Counted from the first letter of the stretch, positions 35,072 through 43,829 are shown. The stretch: 62,747 nucleotides of DNA from Lyngbya sp. HA4199-MV5 (GCA_019359375.1 JAHHHL010000039.1:1-62747); one strand, 5' to 3'. Notes: generated by a model from the sequence alone, not told the origin. Numbers and translations are program-made.

Positions 35072-35670
35072 CTATGCATCCTGGGTTCGGGATGAAGGGT
35101 TTTTAACAATTGGCTTTCGACGGTGGCTAAGGCTTCCAGGCGACGATCGACCACCGATCGCTCAAATTCAGCGGTTGCCAGCAGCCAGTAAACTCCGTAG
35201 TGCCGTGCTTCTGATGCCATTAACCCACGATAGAACTTTGCCAGAACGGGATCTGGACAGTGAGCGCCGAGTAAACCAAGCCGTTCGTGACTACGTGCTT
35301 CGATCAGGCTACAAACGAGGAGTGAATCGAGCAGGCGATCGGGTTCTTGAGAGCGGATGTGTTGATTCAACCCAGCTCCGTAGGGAGGCGCGGCAAGCGC
35401 GCGTAAAGGAATCCCACGATTCTCTAAAATTTGGTTAACCTGTTCAAAGTGCTCTAGCTCTTCTTGGGCAATGGCGGTCAGCGATCGCACAAGCTTGACA
35501 TTTGATGGATAGCGAAACATCAAATTGAGTGCAACACCGGCGGCTTTGCGTTCACAATGAGAATGATCCAGCAACACAAGATCGAGATGGGTGAGTGCCT
35601 GCTCAAGCCATGCTTGAGACGTTGGCTGTTGTAAAAACTTGATTGTGGGCAAGTTCGTTGAGAGCACCAT
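35068..35670 (-). CDS. miaE: tRNA-(ms2io6A37) hydroxylase MiaE-like
   Basis: 200 residues of the ferritin-like di-iron fold. Ligand motifs visible are DHSHCERKAAG (near 34-44), AQEELEHFEQV with ExxH (near 68-78), IEARSHERLGLL (near 120-131) and SEARHYGVYW (near 153-162). The enzyme hydroxylates the isopentenyl group on adenosine 37 of tRNAs. The gene ends ATG CAT AGC TAG, the TAG falling in the end of MITE copy G. Confidence 0.88.
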   Translation of the reverse strand: MVLSTNLPTIKFLQQPTSQAWLEQALTHLDLVLLDHSHCERKAAGVALNLMFRYPSNVKLVRSLTAIAQEELEHFEQVNQILENRGIPLRALAAPPYGAGLNQHIRSQEPDRLLDSLLVCSLIEARSHERLGLLGAHCPDPVLAKFYRGLMASEARHYGVYWLLATAEFERSVVDRRLEALATVESQLLKTLHPEPRMHS

Positions 35671-35788
35671 CTGCTGAAAGCACCATCTAAAGTTGAGTTA
35701 TGGGTCTACACACAGTCTACCAAGGCAAGTGAGTCAGGGTCGGCGAGTCGCGCAGATAAATCGCAGTTAACCATCAACGGATAAGCGT

Positions 35789-36109
35789 ATGTTAGAGGCG
35801 CTCTTTATCATTGCGATCGGGCTGATTCCAGCCATCCTCTCGTGGTTATTGATGCGTAAAGCAGAAGCACACCTGAGAACCCGCTTACGTGCTGCCATGA
35901 ACGCGTCTGCATCACATCGGCTAACCCGGTTTTATGGGTCTTCCTTGTCTGCCGATCATCACTATGTGGAAGGGGTGGGGTATTTGATTGGCGATTTGAC
36001 CTGTCGGTTTAACGCGCGCTCTGCCCATCTTCGCTGTGCCACCAACCCTTCTGGACCGTGCCAGCAATGTCCGCACTATGAGTCGATCGATTTTGATAAA
36101 GCTGGCTGA
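35789..36109 (+). CDS. Small membrane protein, DUF6464-like
   Basis: 106 residues: one N-terminal membrane helix (about 4-22), a basic linker, then a conserved-looking soluble end with YVEGVGYLIGDLTCRFNARS and CATNPSGPCQQCPHYE. Four Cys in the C-terminal half could bind metal. The block is what I recall of the cyanobacterial DUF6464 family; no function is known. It lies ~100 bases before trpE on the same strand. Confidence 0.6.
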   Translation: MLEALFIIAIGLIPAILSWLLMRKAEAHLRTRLRAAMNASASHRLTRFYGSSLSADHHYVEGVGYLIGDLTCRFNARSAHLRCATNPSGPCQQCPHYESIDFDKAG

Positions 36110-36206
36110 TGACACTGGCTCATTAAACCAGATCATTAAACTGGCAGTGGCAAGGCACGGAAGGCTACATTGAACTCAACTTCGTTCTCAACGTCCTTCT
36201 TTGCCC

Positions 36207-37814
36207 ATGATTTTTCCAACCTTCGCTGAATTTTCTCGCCTCACCAGTCAGGGTAACTTCATTCCCGTCTATCAAGAATGGGTTGCCGATCTCGATACCC
36301 CAGTGTCTGCCTGGTATCGCGTTTGTGCAGGGCAACCCTATAGCTTTTTGCTGGAGTCGATCGAAGGCGGCGAACAACTGGGTCGCTACAGCCTTCTGGG
36401 TTGCGATCCGCTCTGGACGTTAGAAGCAAGAGGAAACAAAACAAGCCAAACGCAGCGGGATGGGTCAGTGCAGGTTTTCGAGGGCGATCCATTCACAGCA
36501 CTTGCTGACTGTTTACGCCCCTATCACCCGGTTAAATTGCCAGAACTGCCACCGGGCATTGGAGGACTGTTTGGCTTTTGGGGCTATGAGTTAATTCAAT
36601 GGATTGAGCCGCGTGTACCCGTGTATCCAGCAACCGATGGCGATTTGCCCGACGGTTTGTGGATGCAGGTGGATCATTTGCTGATTTTTGATCAGGTTAA
36701 GCGCAAGGTGTGGGCGATCGCCTATGCCGATCTCCGTGATCCCACTACCGATCATGCAGTCGCCTATCAGCAAGCCTGCGATCGCGTCACCCAACTGGTC
36801 AACAAACTCCAGTCGCCGCTGTCAGAACAAGCCGTACTGCTGGAATGGACACCGCCAGGAACCAGAAATCAGAAGTCAGAAGCCAGAAGCCAGCAACTTG
36901 TACAACGTCCTGACTCAATACCCGACTCCCGACTCCCGACTCCCGACTCCCCAACCTTCTACACCAGCAACACCACGAAAGAACAATTCTGTGCCAATGT
37001 CGAGAAGGCAAAAGCGCACATTCAAGCAGGCGATATTTTTCAAGTTGTCGTCTCGCAACGGCTTTCGGCTGAGTACACGGGCGATCCGTTTGCGTTGTAT
37101 CGATCGCTGCGGTTAATCAACCCCTCACCCTACATGTCGTACTTCCACTTTGGAGACTGGCAAATTATTGGTTCCAGCCCTGAAGTGATGGTGAAAGCAG
37201 AGCTAGCGCCTAACCCGACTGATCCCTTAGTGGCAACAGTGAGACCGATCGCGGGTACCCGCAAGCGAGGCAAAACTGCTCAAGAAGATGCAGCCCTAGC
37301 TGCCGATTTACTCCAAGATCCCAAAGAGGTCGCTGAACACGTCATGCTAGTAGACTTGGGACGCAATGACCTCGGACGAGTTTGCCTCAATGGCACTGTC
37401 AGCGTTGGTGAACTGATGGTCATCGAGCGCTACTCCCATGTCATGCACATCGTAAGCAACGTTGTTGGTAAACTTTCGCCCAGCAAAACCGCCTGGGATC
37501 TGCTGAAAGCCTGTTTTCCGGCTGGGACGGTGAGCGGCGCACCCAAAATTCGGGCGATGGAAATCATTCACGCTCTCGAACCCTGTCGTCGCGGTCCCTA
37601 CTCCGGCGCTTACGGCTACTACGACTTTGAAGGGCAGTTGAATACCGCGATCGCCATCCGTACAATGGTTGTTCGCTCTCAGGGAGGAGGACAGCATACG
37701 GTCAGCGTCCAGGCAGGCGCAGGACTCGTGGCAGACTCTCAGCCTGAAGCTGAATATGAAGAGACTCTCAACAAAGCAAAGGGGATGCTGGAAGCAATTC
37801 GATGCCTGAGCTAA
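36207..37814 (+). CDS. trpE: Anthranilate synthase component I with a repeat-derived linker
   Basis: 535 residues converting chorismate to anthranilate with a glutaminase partner, the first step of tryptophan synthesis. The ATG at 36207 is used; a TTG two codons earlier is unlikely. The N-terminal domain carries the tryptophan feedback site (LLESIEGGEQLGRYSLLG near 47-64). The catalytic domain has IFQVVVSQRLS, VRPIAGTRKRG, LVDLGRNDLGRV and PAGTVSGAPKIRAMEII. Between the domains (residues ~219-249) lies a foreign stretch, NQKSEARSQQ...[10 protein letters not shown], translated from heptanucleotide repeat. No trpG or other trp gene is adjacent. Confidence 0.95.
   Translation: MIFPTFAEFSRLTSQGNFIPVYQEWVADLDTPVSAWYRVCAGQPYSFLLESIEGGEQLGRYSLLGCDPLWTLEARGNKTSQTQRDGSVQVFEGDPFTALADCLRPYHPVKLPELPPGIGGLFGFWGYELIQWIEPRVPVYPATDGDLPDGLWMQVDHLLIFDQVKRKVWAIAYADLRDPTTDHAVAYQQACDRVTQLVNKLQSPLSEQAVLLEWTPPGTRNQKSEARSQQLVQRPDSIPDSRLPTPDSPTFYTSNTTKEQFCANVEKAKAHIQAGDIFQVVVSQRLSAEYTGDPFALYRSLRLINPSPYMSYFHFGDWQIIGSSPEVMVKAELAPNPTDPLVATVRPIAGTRKRGKTAQEDAALAADLLQDPKEVAEHVMLVDLGRNDLGRVCLNGTVSVGELMVIERYSHVMHIVSNVVGKLSPSKTAWDLLKACFPAGTVSGAPKIRAMEIIHALEPCRRGPYSGAYGYYDFEGQLNTAIAIRTMVVRSQGGGQHTVSVQAGAGLVADSQPEAEYEETLNKAKGMLEAIRCLS
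36861..36953 (+). repeat. Heptanucleotide repeat block inside trpE
   Basis: Units CAGAAGT/CAGAAGC followed by CGACTCC in tandem, in frame, in the inter-domain linker of TrpE. Confidence 0.85.
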
Positions 37815-38435
37815 CGCGTTCGATCGCTAAGCTAGCGCTATCTTTGGATGCTTGCCGTTCTTGAAGCTTGCATCGTCTCATCGTAAATGTTACATTTCTT
37901 TACGTAATGACGTTTGGGGTACTATCCACTCTCTGTTTGGTGTGAATTTTGCTTTGGATACCAATTTTGCTTTGCAAGCTTATGCCGTCATTCATCGTGA
38001 TCAGGGGCTGCTAGCTTCAATCGATCGCTCGTTCACGCCGTAGAAATGTAAAGTTCAGTGCCCTCAAAAGTACCGCTGAGGTCAGAAATCTTCTCTATCT
38101 ATACCTGCGTCTTTCTCACCGTGATACCTTAGTGGATGGCATCAGTGTTCTCGCGTATTGACATCGAAACAGATTGCTCATCTTGACCCTCTGGTGATGA
38201 CCAAGAATTTGTCTAATCATCATTTCAATCCAGGCTCCTCGCCGTCCGGTGTAAGCGCCATCAGACGTGGGACGGTGAATGGAGGTGATTCAAACGGTAT
38301 GCCGTATCGTCAAGTATGTTTTCTCAAAAGGGTCGGCTGTTTCCAAGTCGAGCATGACAGCTCTGCTTAAAGGCAGCGTTTAGTTGGTGCGCTCAAGCAT
38401 GTCTATCTGAATCACAGTTTAGAGGTATCGTTCCC
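37815..38435. other. Long intergenic region before the RRM gene
   Basis: 621 bases with no convincing gene, repeat block or MITE. It probably contains the promoter and a long leader of the RNA-binding protein gene, as is common for cold-inducible rbp genes; I see no clear core promoter. Confidence 0.45.
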
Positions 38436-38909
38436 ATGTCTATTCGTCTCTATGTTGGTAATTTACCCGAAGATTTGAGTCGTCAAGAACTAGAGGCGGT
38501 TTTCGCTGAAGCAGGCGATTCGATCTCAATCAAAATCATCACCGATCGCAAAACAAATAAATGTCGCGGGTTTGGCTTCGTCACCGTCAAAAGCGAAGAG
38601 CAAGCGGATGAAATCATTGAAAAGTTCAATGGCTTTCCGCTGAAAGACAATGCCCTAAAAGTTGAACGGGCACAGCCAAGAGCGAAGGACAAAGCAGACG
38701 AAGATTCACCTACTACCGCTGCACCTGTTCCGGCTGGAAGTGCTGGTGGTGGCGCACGCCGTAAGGGCAACAGCAACAGCGGCAACAACAAGTCGCGTCG
38801 CGCGGGCGGCACTCAAACAGAGTCTGATAGTGTGCAGCCCGATCCACGTTGGGCACAAGAGCTAGAAAAGTTGAAGCAATTGCTTGCCGCCCAAACAACA
38901 AACTCGTAA
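38436..38909 (+). CDS. RRM RNA-binding protein (cyanobacterial Rbp type)
   Basis: 157 residues. The RRM at 1-80 has RNP2 as LYVGNL (residues 5-10) and RNP1 as CRGFGFVTV (about 44-52). The C-terminal part is Gly/Ser/Asn/Arg-rich (AGGGARRKGNSNSGNNKSRR) and ends in a predicted helix (RWAQELEKLKQLLAAQ). Rbp proteins are cold-inducible in several cyanobacteria, and some direct photosystem mRNAs to thylakoids. AGAGG lies about ten bases before the ATG. A GAGCTTTT/AAAAGCTC hairpin follows the stop. Confidence 0.9.
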   Translation: MSIRLYVGNLPEDLSRQELEAVFAEAGDSISIKIITDRKTNKCRGFGFVTVKSEEQADEIIEKFNGFPLKDNALKVERAQPRAKDKADEDSPTTAAPVPAGSAGGGARRKGNSNSGNNKSRRAGGTQTESDSVQPDPRWAQELEKLKQLLAAQTTNS

Positions 38910-39073
38910 AGCGTTAGAGCTTTTTCCGTCAAAAGCTCAAGGCTTAGAGGTGAGGTTTTTAAGTGTAGGGGTTGCCGCTGATAACGCATCTCGTCACTTA
39001 AAGACCTTGCCTCTTTTGTTGCTCAACCTTCGAGGGTAAAAGGCTGAAATAGTACAGTGCTGTGTGCTGAGAG

Positions 39074-39466
39074 TTAATCAGCGAAGGAAAGCTGAAGCCA
39101 GTCTTGTAAGTATGAATGCACCTGCTGAGAGAACGCTGCTCGCTGCCCAAACTTCTCTGTCCGAATGGGTTTGCGCTCAGCATCCAGCGTCCATCCATAG
39201 TCGCTGCTGAGGCGCAAGTTCCCTTGCCAGTCGGCGATCGACAAAATCAACTGGTCAGCGGGGCTGTTATCAACATCGCGTACTCGAAACACATAGTTAT
39301 AGGTATTTTGACTTGCCGCTGCGACGGTAGACGGCTGACCAAATTCTTGCTTCAGTCGTTTTTCTACCTGCTCTGCCAATCCGTCTGTAGTCAAGTCATC
39401 TAGAGTCCTTACTGCCAGCGTCAGGGCAAAGTAAAACTCTTCCACAGGAACAAATTCAAGCTGCAT
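39074..39466 (-). CDS. Conserved hypothetical protein
   Basis: 130 residues, soluble, starting MQLEFVPVEEFYFALTLAVR. It contains an alternating strand-rich region (NYVFRVRDVDNSPADQLILSIADW...) and a C-terminal helix with aromatic residues. I do not recognise the family. Its ATG has no strong ribosome site, but the protein has a folded-domain composition and native codon usage. It stands alone. Confidence 0.6.
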   Translation of the reverse strand: MQLEFVPVEEFYFALTLAVRTLDDLTTDGLAEQVEKRLKQEFGQPSTVAAASQNTYNYVFRVRDVDNSPADQLILSIADWQGNLRLSSDYGWTLDAERKPIRTEKFGQRAAFSQQVHSYLQDWLQLSFAD

Positions 39467-39603
39467 GGCTATGTTGGCTATTCGCGCTGAAAATCGTGTT
39501 TGATGCTGATGGCAGTACCATAAGCCCTAACACAGATTAGCAGGGTCTCGTCACCAGCATCAGGGGAAGTTGCTTCCAGGTCGATCGCTCAATCGAAAAT
39601 CAG

Positions 39604-39639
39604 AAAAAAGGATGCACAAACCGCTATGTTCATGCATCC
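39604..39639 (-). terminator. Intrinsic terminator of the small membrane protein gene
   Basis: Read on the minus strand: GGATGCA, a 16-base loop, TGCATCC, then six T. It is well placed ~50 bases after the stop of the gene at 39687-39827. Confidence 0.85.
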
Positions 39640-39686
39640 AGTCTTCTTTTGATTCCTCGATCCTGGCAATGACTTGGCTTTAAGAG

Positions 39687-39827
39687 CTAACCCAGTGCGT
39701 AAGCCGATTGCAACGCCCAAAACACCAGAGCAGCAATGCTTCCCAAAACGACGATCGCCGAAATCGCGATCGACTTTGGCTTGTCTGCACCGTCAAACTT
39801 CATAATGCCGCGATTCAGATCTGACAT
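39687..39827 (-). CDS. Small single-span membrane protein
   Basis: 46 residues: MSDLNRGIMKFDGADKPK followed by one membrane helix (ISAIVVLGSIAALVFWAL) and a short end. The ATG at 39827 has AAGGAG six bases upstream, and a clean terminator follows, so this is a well-supported monocistronic small gene. It resembles small thylakoid subunits in size and layout, but I cannot assign it to a named one; a photosynthetic role would be a guess. Confidence 0.75.
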   Translation of the reverse strand: MSDLNRGIMKFDGADKPKSIAISAIVVLGSIAALVFWALQSAYALG

Positions 39828-39990
39828 AAGGCACTCCTTCCGTAATCTCAGTACTAAAGCAGAAGCAAAACAGAATGCGGGCAATTGCGTCAGGCTGCAT
39901 TTTAGACAGCAGCCCCAGCACTCTCAAATTCTAGCCACAATCCCACAAGGACAACGGTTTCTTAAGGGTTTGATTAGATCTTTCTATGAG

Positions 39991-40230
39991 TAGGGGGAAG
40001 AAGGGGTCGGAGAGAGGAGAGAGGAGTAAGGAGTGAGGGGTAAAAATTTTGAGTTGAACCAGTTGTTAGTTGTTAGTTGTTGGTTGTTAGTTCATGAGCA
40101 TCTCCTGGCTCCTTCTAAAAACTAAAAACTAAAAACCAACAACTCTCTTGTCTTCTGCCCTCTGCCTCCTGCCTTCTGCCTTTTTAGCTTTTAGCCTTCA
40201 TCCCTCATCCTTCATCCCTTATCCTTCTGC
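39991..40230. repeat. Heptanucleotide repeat block upstream of gvpA
   Basis: Order of unit classes: GGAGAGA/GGAGTGA, GTTGTTA, then AAAACTA, CTGCCTC, TTTAGCC and CATCCCT. The GTTAGTTGTTA and AACTAAAAAC arms are complementary, so the block can fold as a large imperfect hairpin. It separates the gas vesicle promoter region from the upstream gene. Confidence 0.85.
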
Positions 40231-40316
40231 CAAAACGCATTTTGTCGCATGGCATTGCTTTACTTAATTGTTCGTAATATTCGTTAATGCTTCATCTATT
40301 CCCATAAAGCAGCGGT

Positions 40317-40331
40317 AATTACTCAGTAATT
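40317..40331. promoter_or_regulatory. Inverted repeat upstream of gvpA, possible operator
   Basis: AATTAC, three bases, GTAATT, about 170 bases before the gvpA start, in the AT-rich non-repeat part of the upstream region. A regulator site is possible, but none is known to match. Confidence 0.3.
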
Positions 40332-40497
40332 TTGCGCGTAAGGCAAAAGATTTCAAGCCCAAGATTCCGTGATCGCGACAGTTGTTTCTACTGATTCACT
40401 GCTTATTGTGAGATCGGAAGCCAAAACCCATGTCAAACCCTCTACGGGGAGAGGTGAGGCGTACCAAGTTCCATCTATCCGTTAAAGGTAAAAAACA

Positions 40498-40716
40498 ATG
40501 GCTGTTGAAAAAGTAAACTCCTCCTCTAGCTTGGCTGAAGTGGTCGATCGCATTTTGGACAAAGGTATCGTGATTGATGCTTGGGTTCGTGTGTCGTTGG
40601 TTGGTATTGAGCTGCTGTCGATCGAAGCACGTGTGGTGATTGCATCGGTTGAAACCTACTTGAAGTATGCCGAAGCCGTTGGTTTGACCGCTCAAGCGGC
40701 TGTTCCCGCTTCTTAG
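40498..40716 (+). CDS. gvpA: Gas vesicle major structural protein GvpA
   Basis: 72 residues with the invariant core [21 protein letters not shown] and [23 protein letters not shown]. GvpA polymerises into the ribs of the gas vesicle wall. AAAGG lies upstream of the ATG. Only one gvpA copy is present, whereas several cyanobacteria have two or more. Two hairpins follow the stop, which fits with gvpA being expressed mostly as a short transcript in excess over the rest of the cluster. Confidence 0.98.
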   Translation: MAVEKVNSSSSLAEVVDRILDKGIVIDAWVRVSLVGIELLSIEARVVIASVETYLKYAEAVGLTAQAAVPAS

Positions 40717-40732
40717 TCAACGCGCCCTTTTG

Positions 40733-40770
40733 TGAACGTCGGTTGGTTGTCATACAGTGATCGACGTTCA
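40733..40770 (+). promoter_or_regulatory. Hairpin in the gvpA 3' region
   Basis: TGAACGTCG pairs exactly with CGACGTTCA nine-for-nine with a 20-base loop, 16 bases after the gvpA stop. It could stabilise the gvpA mRNA 3' end or attenuate readthrough. Confidence 0.6.
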
Positions 40771-40806
40771 AGCTTGATCCTGGCAGATTGCAAAAGGTTG
40801 GTGGAT

Positions 40807-40831
40807 GCTGGGAGACCTCTGGTTTCCCAGC
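40807..40831 (+). promoter_or_regulatory. Second hairpin before gvpC
   Basis: GCTGGGA pairs with TCCCAGC, loop of 11 bases, followed by TTAATGG. It lies about 50 bases before the gvpC start and may work with the hairpin at 40733-40770 to reduce transcription into gvpC. Confidence 0.5.
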
Positions 40832-40880
40832 TTAATGGTTGGTCGATCATTCCCTGGCACGATGGGAAGGAGTTTTAAGA

Positions 40881-41873
40881 ATGTCTTTAAAGGATTCCTG
40901 GCAGCAGCAGAGACAGCAACGCCAGCAAGAAGTGACCCAGCGGCAGCAAACGGTTGCCGACACACTAACTGCAACTCGACAAGAACGGCAGCTCAAAGCA
41001 GCTCAACTGCGTGATGAACTCAGTCTTTTTCGCGCAACATTGGCAAACGAAAGTACTGCTTACCGCACCGAACTACAGCAGTTTTGTCAACGGCTACATT
41101 TAGAAACTCAGGCATTTCTGACAGCGGCAAGCGATCGTCGCCACAAGGAAGCCACGCAACTTAATCAGACGCTTGATGCCTTTGTACAAAAGCTGCGGCA
41201 GCAAACCGTCACCTTTTTGGCGACAACGCAGGTAGAACGCACCGAAGCCGCCTATCGCGTGGAGCAAGAACTGGTGGCGTTTGTGGATGCCTTGCGTTCT
41301 GACGTGCAAAGCTACCTGATCGAACTCGAAGCCGTGCGCTATCAGCGTGCTGTGCAACTCAATCAGACACTTTTGGACAATCGCGCTAAGCGAGAAGCAG
41401 AAACCCAGGCACTTTTTCAGCGCCTTGCCGTTTTTCGATCAGAGCTACAGCGGTTTTCTCAAGATCTTCACCAAACGGTCTGGGGGGGTGATTGTGCGGT
41501 TAGAGCGGAAGCACCCATCGCTAAGCCACAGCCTGTTAAACCGAGCACCAAACCCATTGGTCGTGTTTCGGTGCAGCCAAATGGCACGGTTGCGGTTACA
41601 AGCACTGTTGGCGCGTTTCAGAACGGTCATTCGGTCGCGGTCGTGCCGCCTGCAAAAGCCGCTAAGGCAGCACCATCAGACGTAATCGCTCATGAGAAAG
41701 AGGTTTACGCCCACATTCACACCGTCCAGGGCGCACGCTTAACCGAGATCGAAGCCGCTTTAGGGATCAACCGTTTCCAGACAGTCGATGCCCTGCGATC
41801 GCTGATCAAAAAAGGCTTAATCACCCAGCGCGATCGCATTTATCTTGCTCAAGAACATCTTGCCCATACGTGA
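40881..41873 (+). CDS. gvpC: Gas vesicle outer protein GvpC with extra C-terminal winged-helix-like domain
   Basis: 330 residues from the ATG at 40881 (AAGGAG upstream). Residues 44-175 are four 33-residue repeats of the GvpC type, for example starting QAFLTAASDRRHKEATQLNQ and VTFLATTQVERTEAAYRVEQ, with a partial fifth to ~203. GvpC binds the outside of the rib wall and strengthens it. A Pro/Val/Lys-rich linker (~204-271) leads to a 59-residue C-terminal domain (EKEVYAHIHTVQGARLTEIE...GLITQRDRIYLA) that is not part of the repeat module. This domain is related to the C-terminus of GvpN encoded next door. Length is well above typical GvpC (~190 residues in Anabaena). Confidence 0.92.
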   Translation: MSLKDSWQQQRQQRQQEVTQRQQTVADTLTATRQERQLKAAQLRDELSLFRATLANESTAYRTELQQFCQRLHLETQAFLTAASDRRHKEATQLNQTLDAFVQKLRQQTVTFLATTQVERTEAAYRVEQELVAFVDALRSDVQSYLIELEAVRYQRAVQLNQTLLDNRAKREAETQALFQRLAVFRSELQRFSQDLHQTVWGGDCAVRAEAPIAKPQPVKPSTKPIGRVSVQPNGTVAVTSTVGAFQNGHSVAVVPPAKAAKAAPSDVIAHEKEVYAHIHTVQGARLTEIEAALGINRFQTVDALRSLIKKGLITQRDRIYLAQEHLAHT

Positions 41874-41875
41874 AG

Positions 41876-42033
41876 ACTAGGGAGTAGGCAGAGGGCAGAG
41901 GGCAGAGGGCAGAGGGCAGGGGGCAGAAGGCTAAGTTTTTATACTTCATCCTTCATCCTTTCCTCCTCACTCTTGACTCAAAACTCAAAACCTTTACCCC
42001 TCACTTCTCACTCCTCACCCCCTACCCCCCACA
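41876..42033. repeat. Heptanucleotide repeat block between gvpC and gvpN
   Basis: Purine half AGAGGGC (x5) and GGCAGAA, then pyrimidine half TTCATCC, CTCAAAA and CCTCACT/CCCTACC. The halves are partly complementary. Confidence 0.85.
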
Positions 42034-42044
42034 GAGGTTAACCC

Positions 42045-43460
42045 GTGACGACCATCCTTCGTGCCAGCCCCCGCCGCTTCGTCAGCACCCCCGCTGTTGA
42101 GCGAGTGGCAAATCGTGCCCTCCGCTACTTGCAATCTGGTTATTCTGTCCATCTGCGTGGTCCGGCTGGAACGGGCAAAACGACGCTGGCTCTTCATTTA
42201 GCGGACCTGCTTGCCCGTCCTTTGATGCTGATTTTCGGCGACGATGAGTTCAAAACCTCAGACCTGATTGGCAACCAGTCGGGCTACACGCGCAAAAAGG
42301 TGGTGGATAACTACATCCATAGCGTGGTTAAGGTAGAAGACGAACTACGGCAGAACTGGGTCGATTCACGCCTGACACTTGCCTGTCGGGAAGGGTTTAC
42401 GCTGGTGTACGACGAGTTCAACCGATCGCGCCCAGAGGTCAATAACGTCCTGCTGTCGGCGCTCGAAGAAAAGCTGCTCGTGCTGCCACCCAGCAACAAC
42501 CGCAGCGAGTACATTCGCGTGAGTCCTCATTTCCGCGCGATTTTTACCTCAAACCCCGAAGAATATTGCGGCGTTCATGCGACCCAGGATGCACTGATGG
42601 ATCGTCTGGTGACGATTAACATGCCTGAACCGGATGAATTGACCCAGCAAGAAATTTTGGTGCAAAAAACGGAGGTCGATCGCGCCAGTGCCCTACTCAT
42701 CGTGCGGCTCGTCAAAGAGTTCCGCATTCGCACCAACAATGAGAAATCGTCCGGTTTGCGTTCTTGCTTGATGTTAGGCAAGGTCTGCCACGACCATGAG
42801 ATTGTGGCATCCCCTGGAAACGCTGACTTCCGAGACATCTGCTTTGATGTGCTGCTGTCACGCTCCAATTTACCGCTGGCAAAAACAACCAAAATTCTGT
42901 GGGACTTGCTCAACGATGCGATCGGCATTGGCTTAGTCGAAGCTGAACCGAATGAGCCAGAACTGAATCATTCGCTCTATGATGCGGCGATCGCGCAAAC
43001 TGAGGTCGCAGACGCGCAAACAGAAGCGATCAGCGAAGCCCTGGCAGCACTGGCTTTAGAAGCGGTCATGACGGAACCTGATACTGATCCGATCGACGAT
43101 GAAGCAAGCACTTTAGAACCTGCACCGTCCGCAGCTATGGAGATGCCTGAAGCTGTAGCAACGCCTGAAGCTGTAGAGTGTGATGAATCGTCAAAAACGC
43201 CTGCATTGGTAGACAACACAGAGCCAGAGATTCCCGCCGAGCCAGAAATGCCCTCTGCTTCAAAAGTTCCCTCTGAGCCAGAAATTCCTTACGAGCAAGA
43301 GATCATTGCTTACCTCAAGCGCATGAATGGGGCGCGGCTCTCCCAGATTGAACACGCGCTGGAACTCGATCGCTTCCGTACAGTCGATGTCCTGCGCTTG
43401 CTGGCAGAAAAAGGTAGCGTCATGCTGCGCGATCGGCTCTATCTCTCCACAGAAGGTTAA
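42045..43460 (+). CDS. gvpN: Gas vesicle assembly ATPase GvpN with C-terminal winged-helix-like domain
   Basis: 471 residues, GTG start at 42045 with AGAGG upstream. The AAA+ module (MoxR/CbbQ group) has Walker A GPAGTGKT (39-46), Walker [13 protein letters not shown] (near 117-128) and a sensor region [12 protein letters not shown]. GvpN is needed for full-size vesicle assembly. After the AAA+ part (~to 310) comes an acidic Pro/Glu/Ala linker (repeated EPEIP-type words), then residues 417-471, [20 protein letters not shown]...[10 protein letters not shown], homologous to the C-terminus of GvpC. Typical GvpN is near 300-350 residues, so the tail is an addition. gvpJ starts four bases after the stop. 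Confidence 0.95.
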   Translation: MTTILRASPRRFVSTPAVERVANRALRYLQSGYSVHLRGPAGTGKTTLALHLADLLARPLMLIFGDDEFKTSDLIGNQSGYTRKKVVDNYIHSVVKVEDELRQNWVDSRLTLACREGFTLVYDEFNRSRPEVNNVLLSALEEKLLVLPPSNNRSEYIRVSPHFRAIFTSNPEEYCGVHATQDALMDRLVTINMPEPDELTQQEILVQKTEVDRASALLIVRLVKEFRIRTNNEKSSGLRSCLMLGKVCHDHEIVASPGNADFRDICFDVLLSRSNLPLAKTTKILWDLLNDAIGIGLVEAEPNEPELNHSLYDAAIAQTEVADAQTEAISEALAALALEAVMTEPDTDPIDDEASTLEPAPSAAMEMPEAVATPEAVECDESSKTPALVDNTEPEIPAEPEMPSASKVPSEPEIPYEQEIIAYLKRMNGARLSQIEHALELDRFRTVDVLRLLAEKGSVMLRDRLYLSTEG

Positions 43461-43463
43461 CCC

Positions 43464-43829
43464 ATGACTGCCGCCATTCCCACCAAAGCCTACCCCTCGG
43501 CTCCCCTCTCGACCAAAGACTCTGCGCGATCGATTTCCACCTCTACAGCAGGCTCTACGCTGGCAGATGTGCTTGAACGCGTCCTCGACAAAGGCATCGT
43601 CATTGCAGGCGATATTTCCGTCTCGGTTGCCACTACGGAACTGCTCAACATCCGCATCCGCCTGCTCATCGCCTCTGTGGATAAAGCCAAAGAAATGGGC
43701 ATCAACTGGTGGGAGAATAATCCCCACTTCAGCGCCCAATCTCAAAGCCTGATCGAAGCAAACCAGCAGTTGATGCAACGGGTGGAAAGTCTGGAGTCAG
43801 AATTGCGATCGCTGCGATCGGCGGGTTAG
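43464..43829 (+). CDS. gvpJ: Gas vesicle protein GvpJ
   Basis: 121 residues. The core TLADVLERVLDKGIVIAGDI and ISVATTELLNIRIRLLIASV-like stretch is a GvpA-family fold, preceded by a ~28-residue Ser/Pro/Thr-rich lead and followed by a coiled-coil tail (NQQLMQRVESLESELRSLRS). GvpJ is a minor GvpA-related protein thought to act in nucleation or tip assembly. It is tightly linked to gvpN. A repeat block follows. Confidence 0.95.
   Translation: MTAAIPTKAYPSAPLSTKDSARSISTSTAGSTLADVLERVLDKGIVIAGDISVSVATTELLNIRIRLLIASVDKAKEMGINWWENNPHFSAQSQSLIEANQQLMQRVESLESELRSLRSAG

Noticed and set aside
38158-38370. 70-codon plus-strand frame upstream of the RRM gene
   Set aside because: No ribosome site or protein-like pattern; more likely leader or spacer.
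40000-42030. Possible CRISPR array in the repeat-rich gaps of the gas vesicle cluster
   Set aside because: The units are 7 bases with no spacers of constant length; they are tandem heptanucleotide repeats. No cas gene is present.
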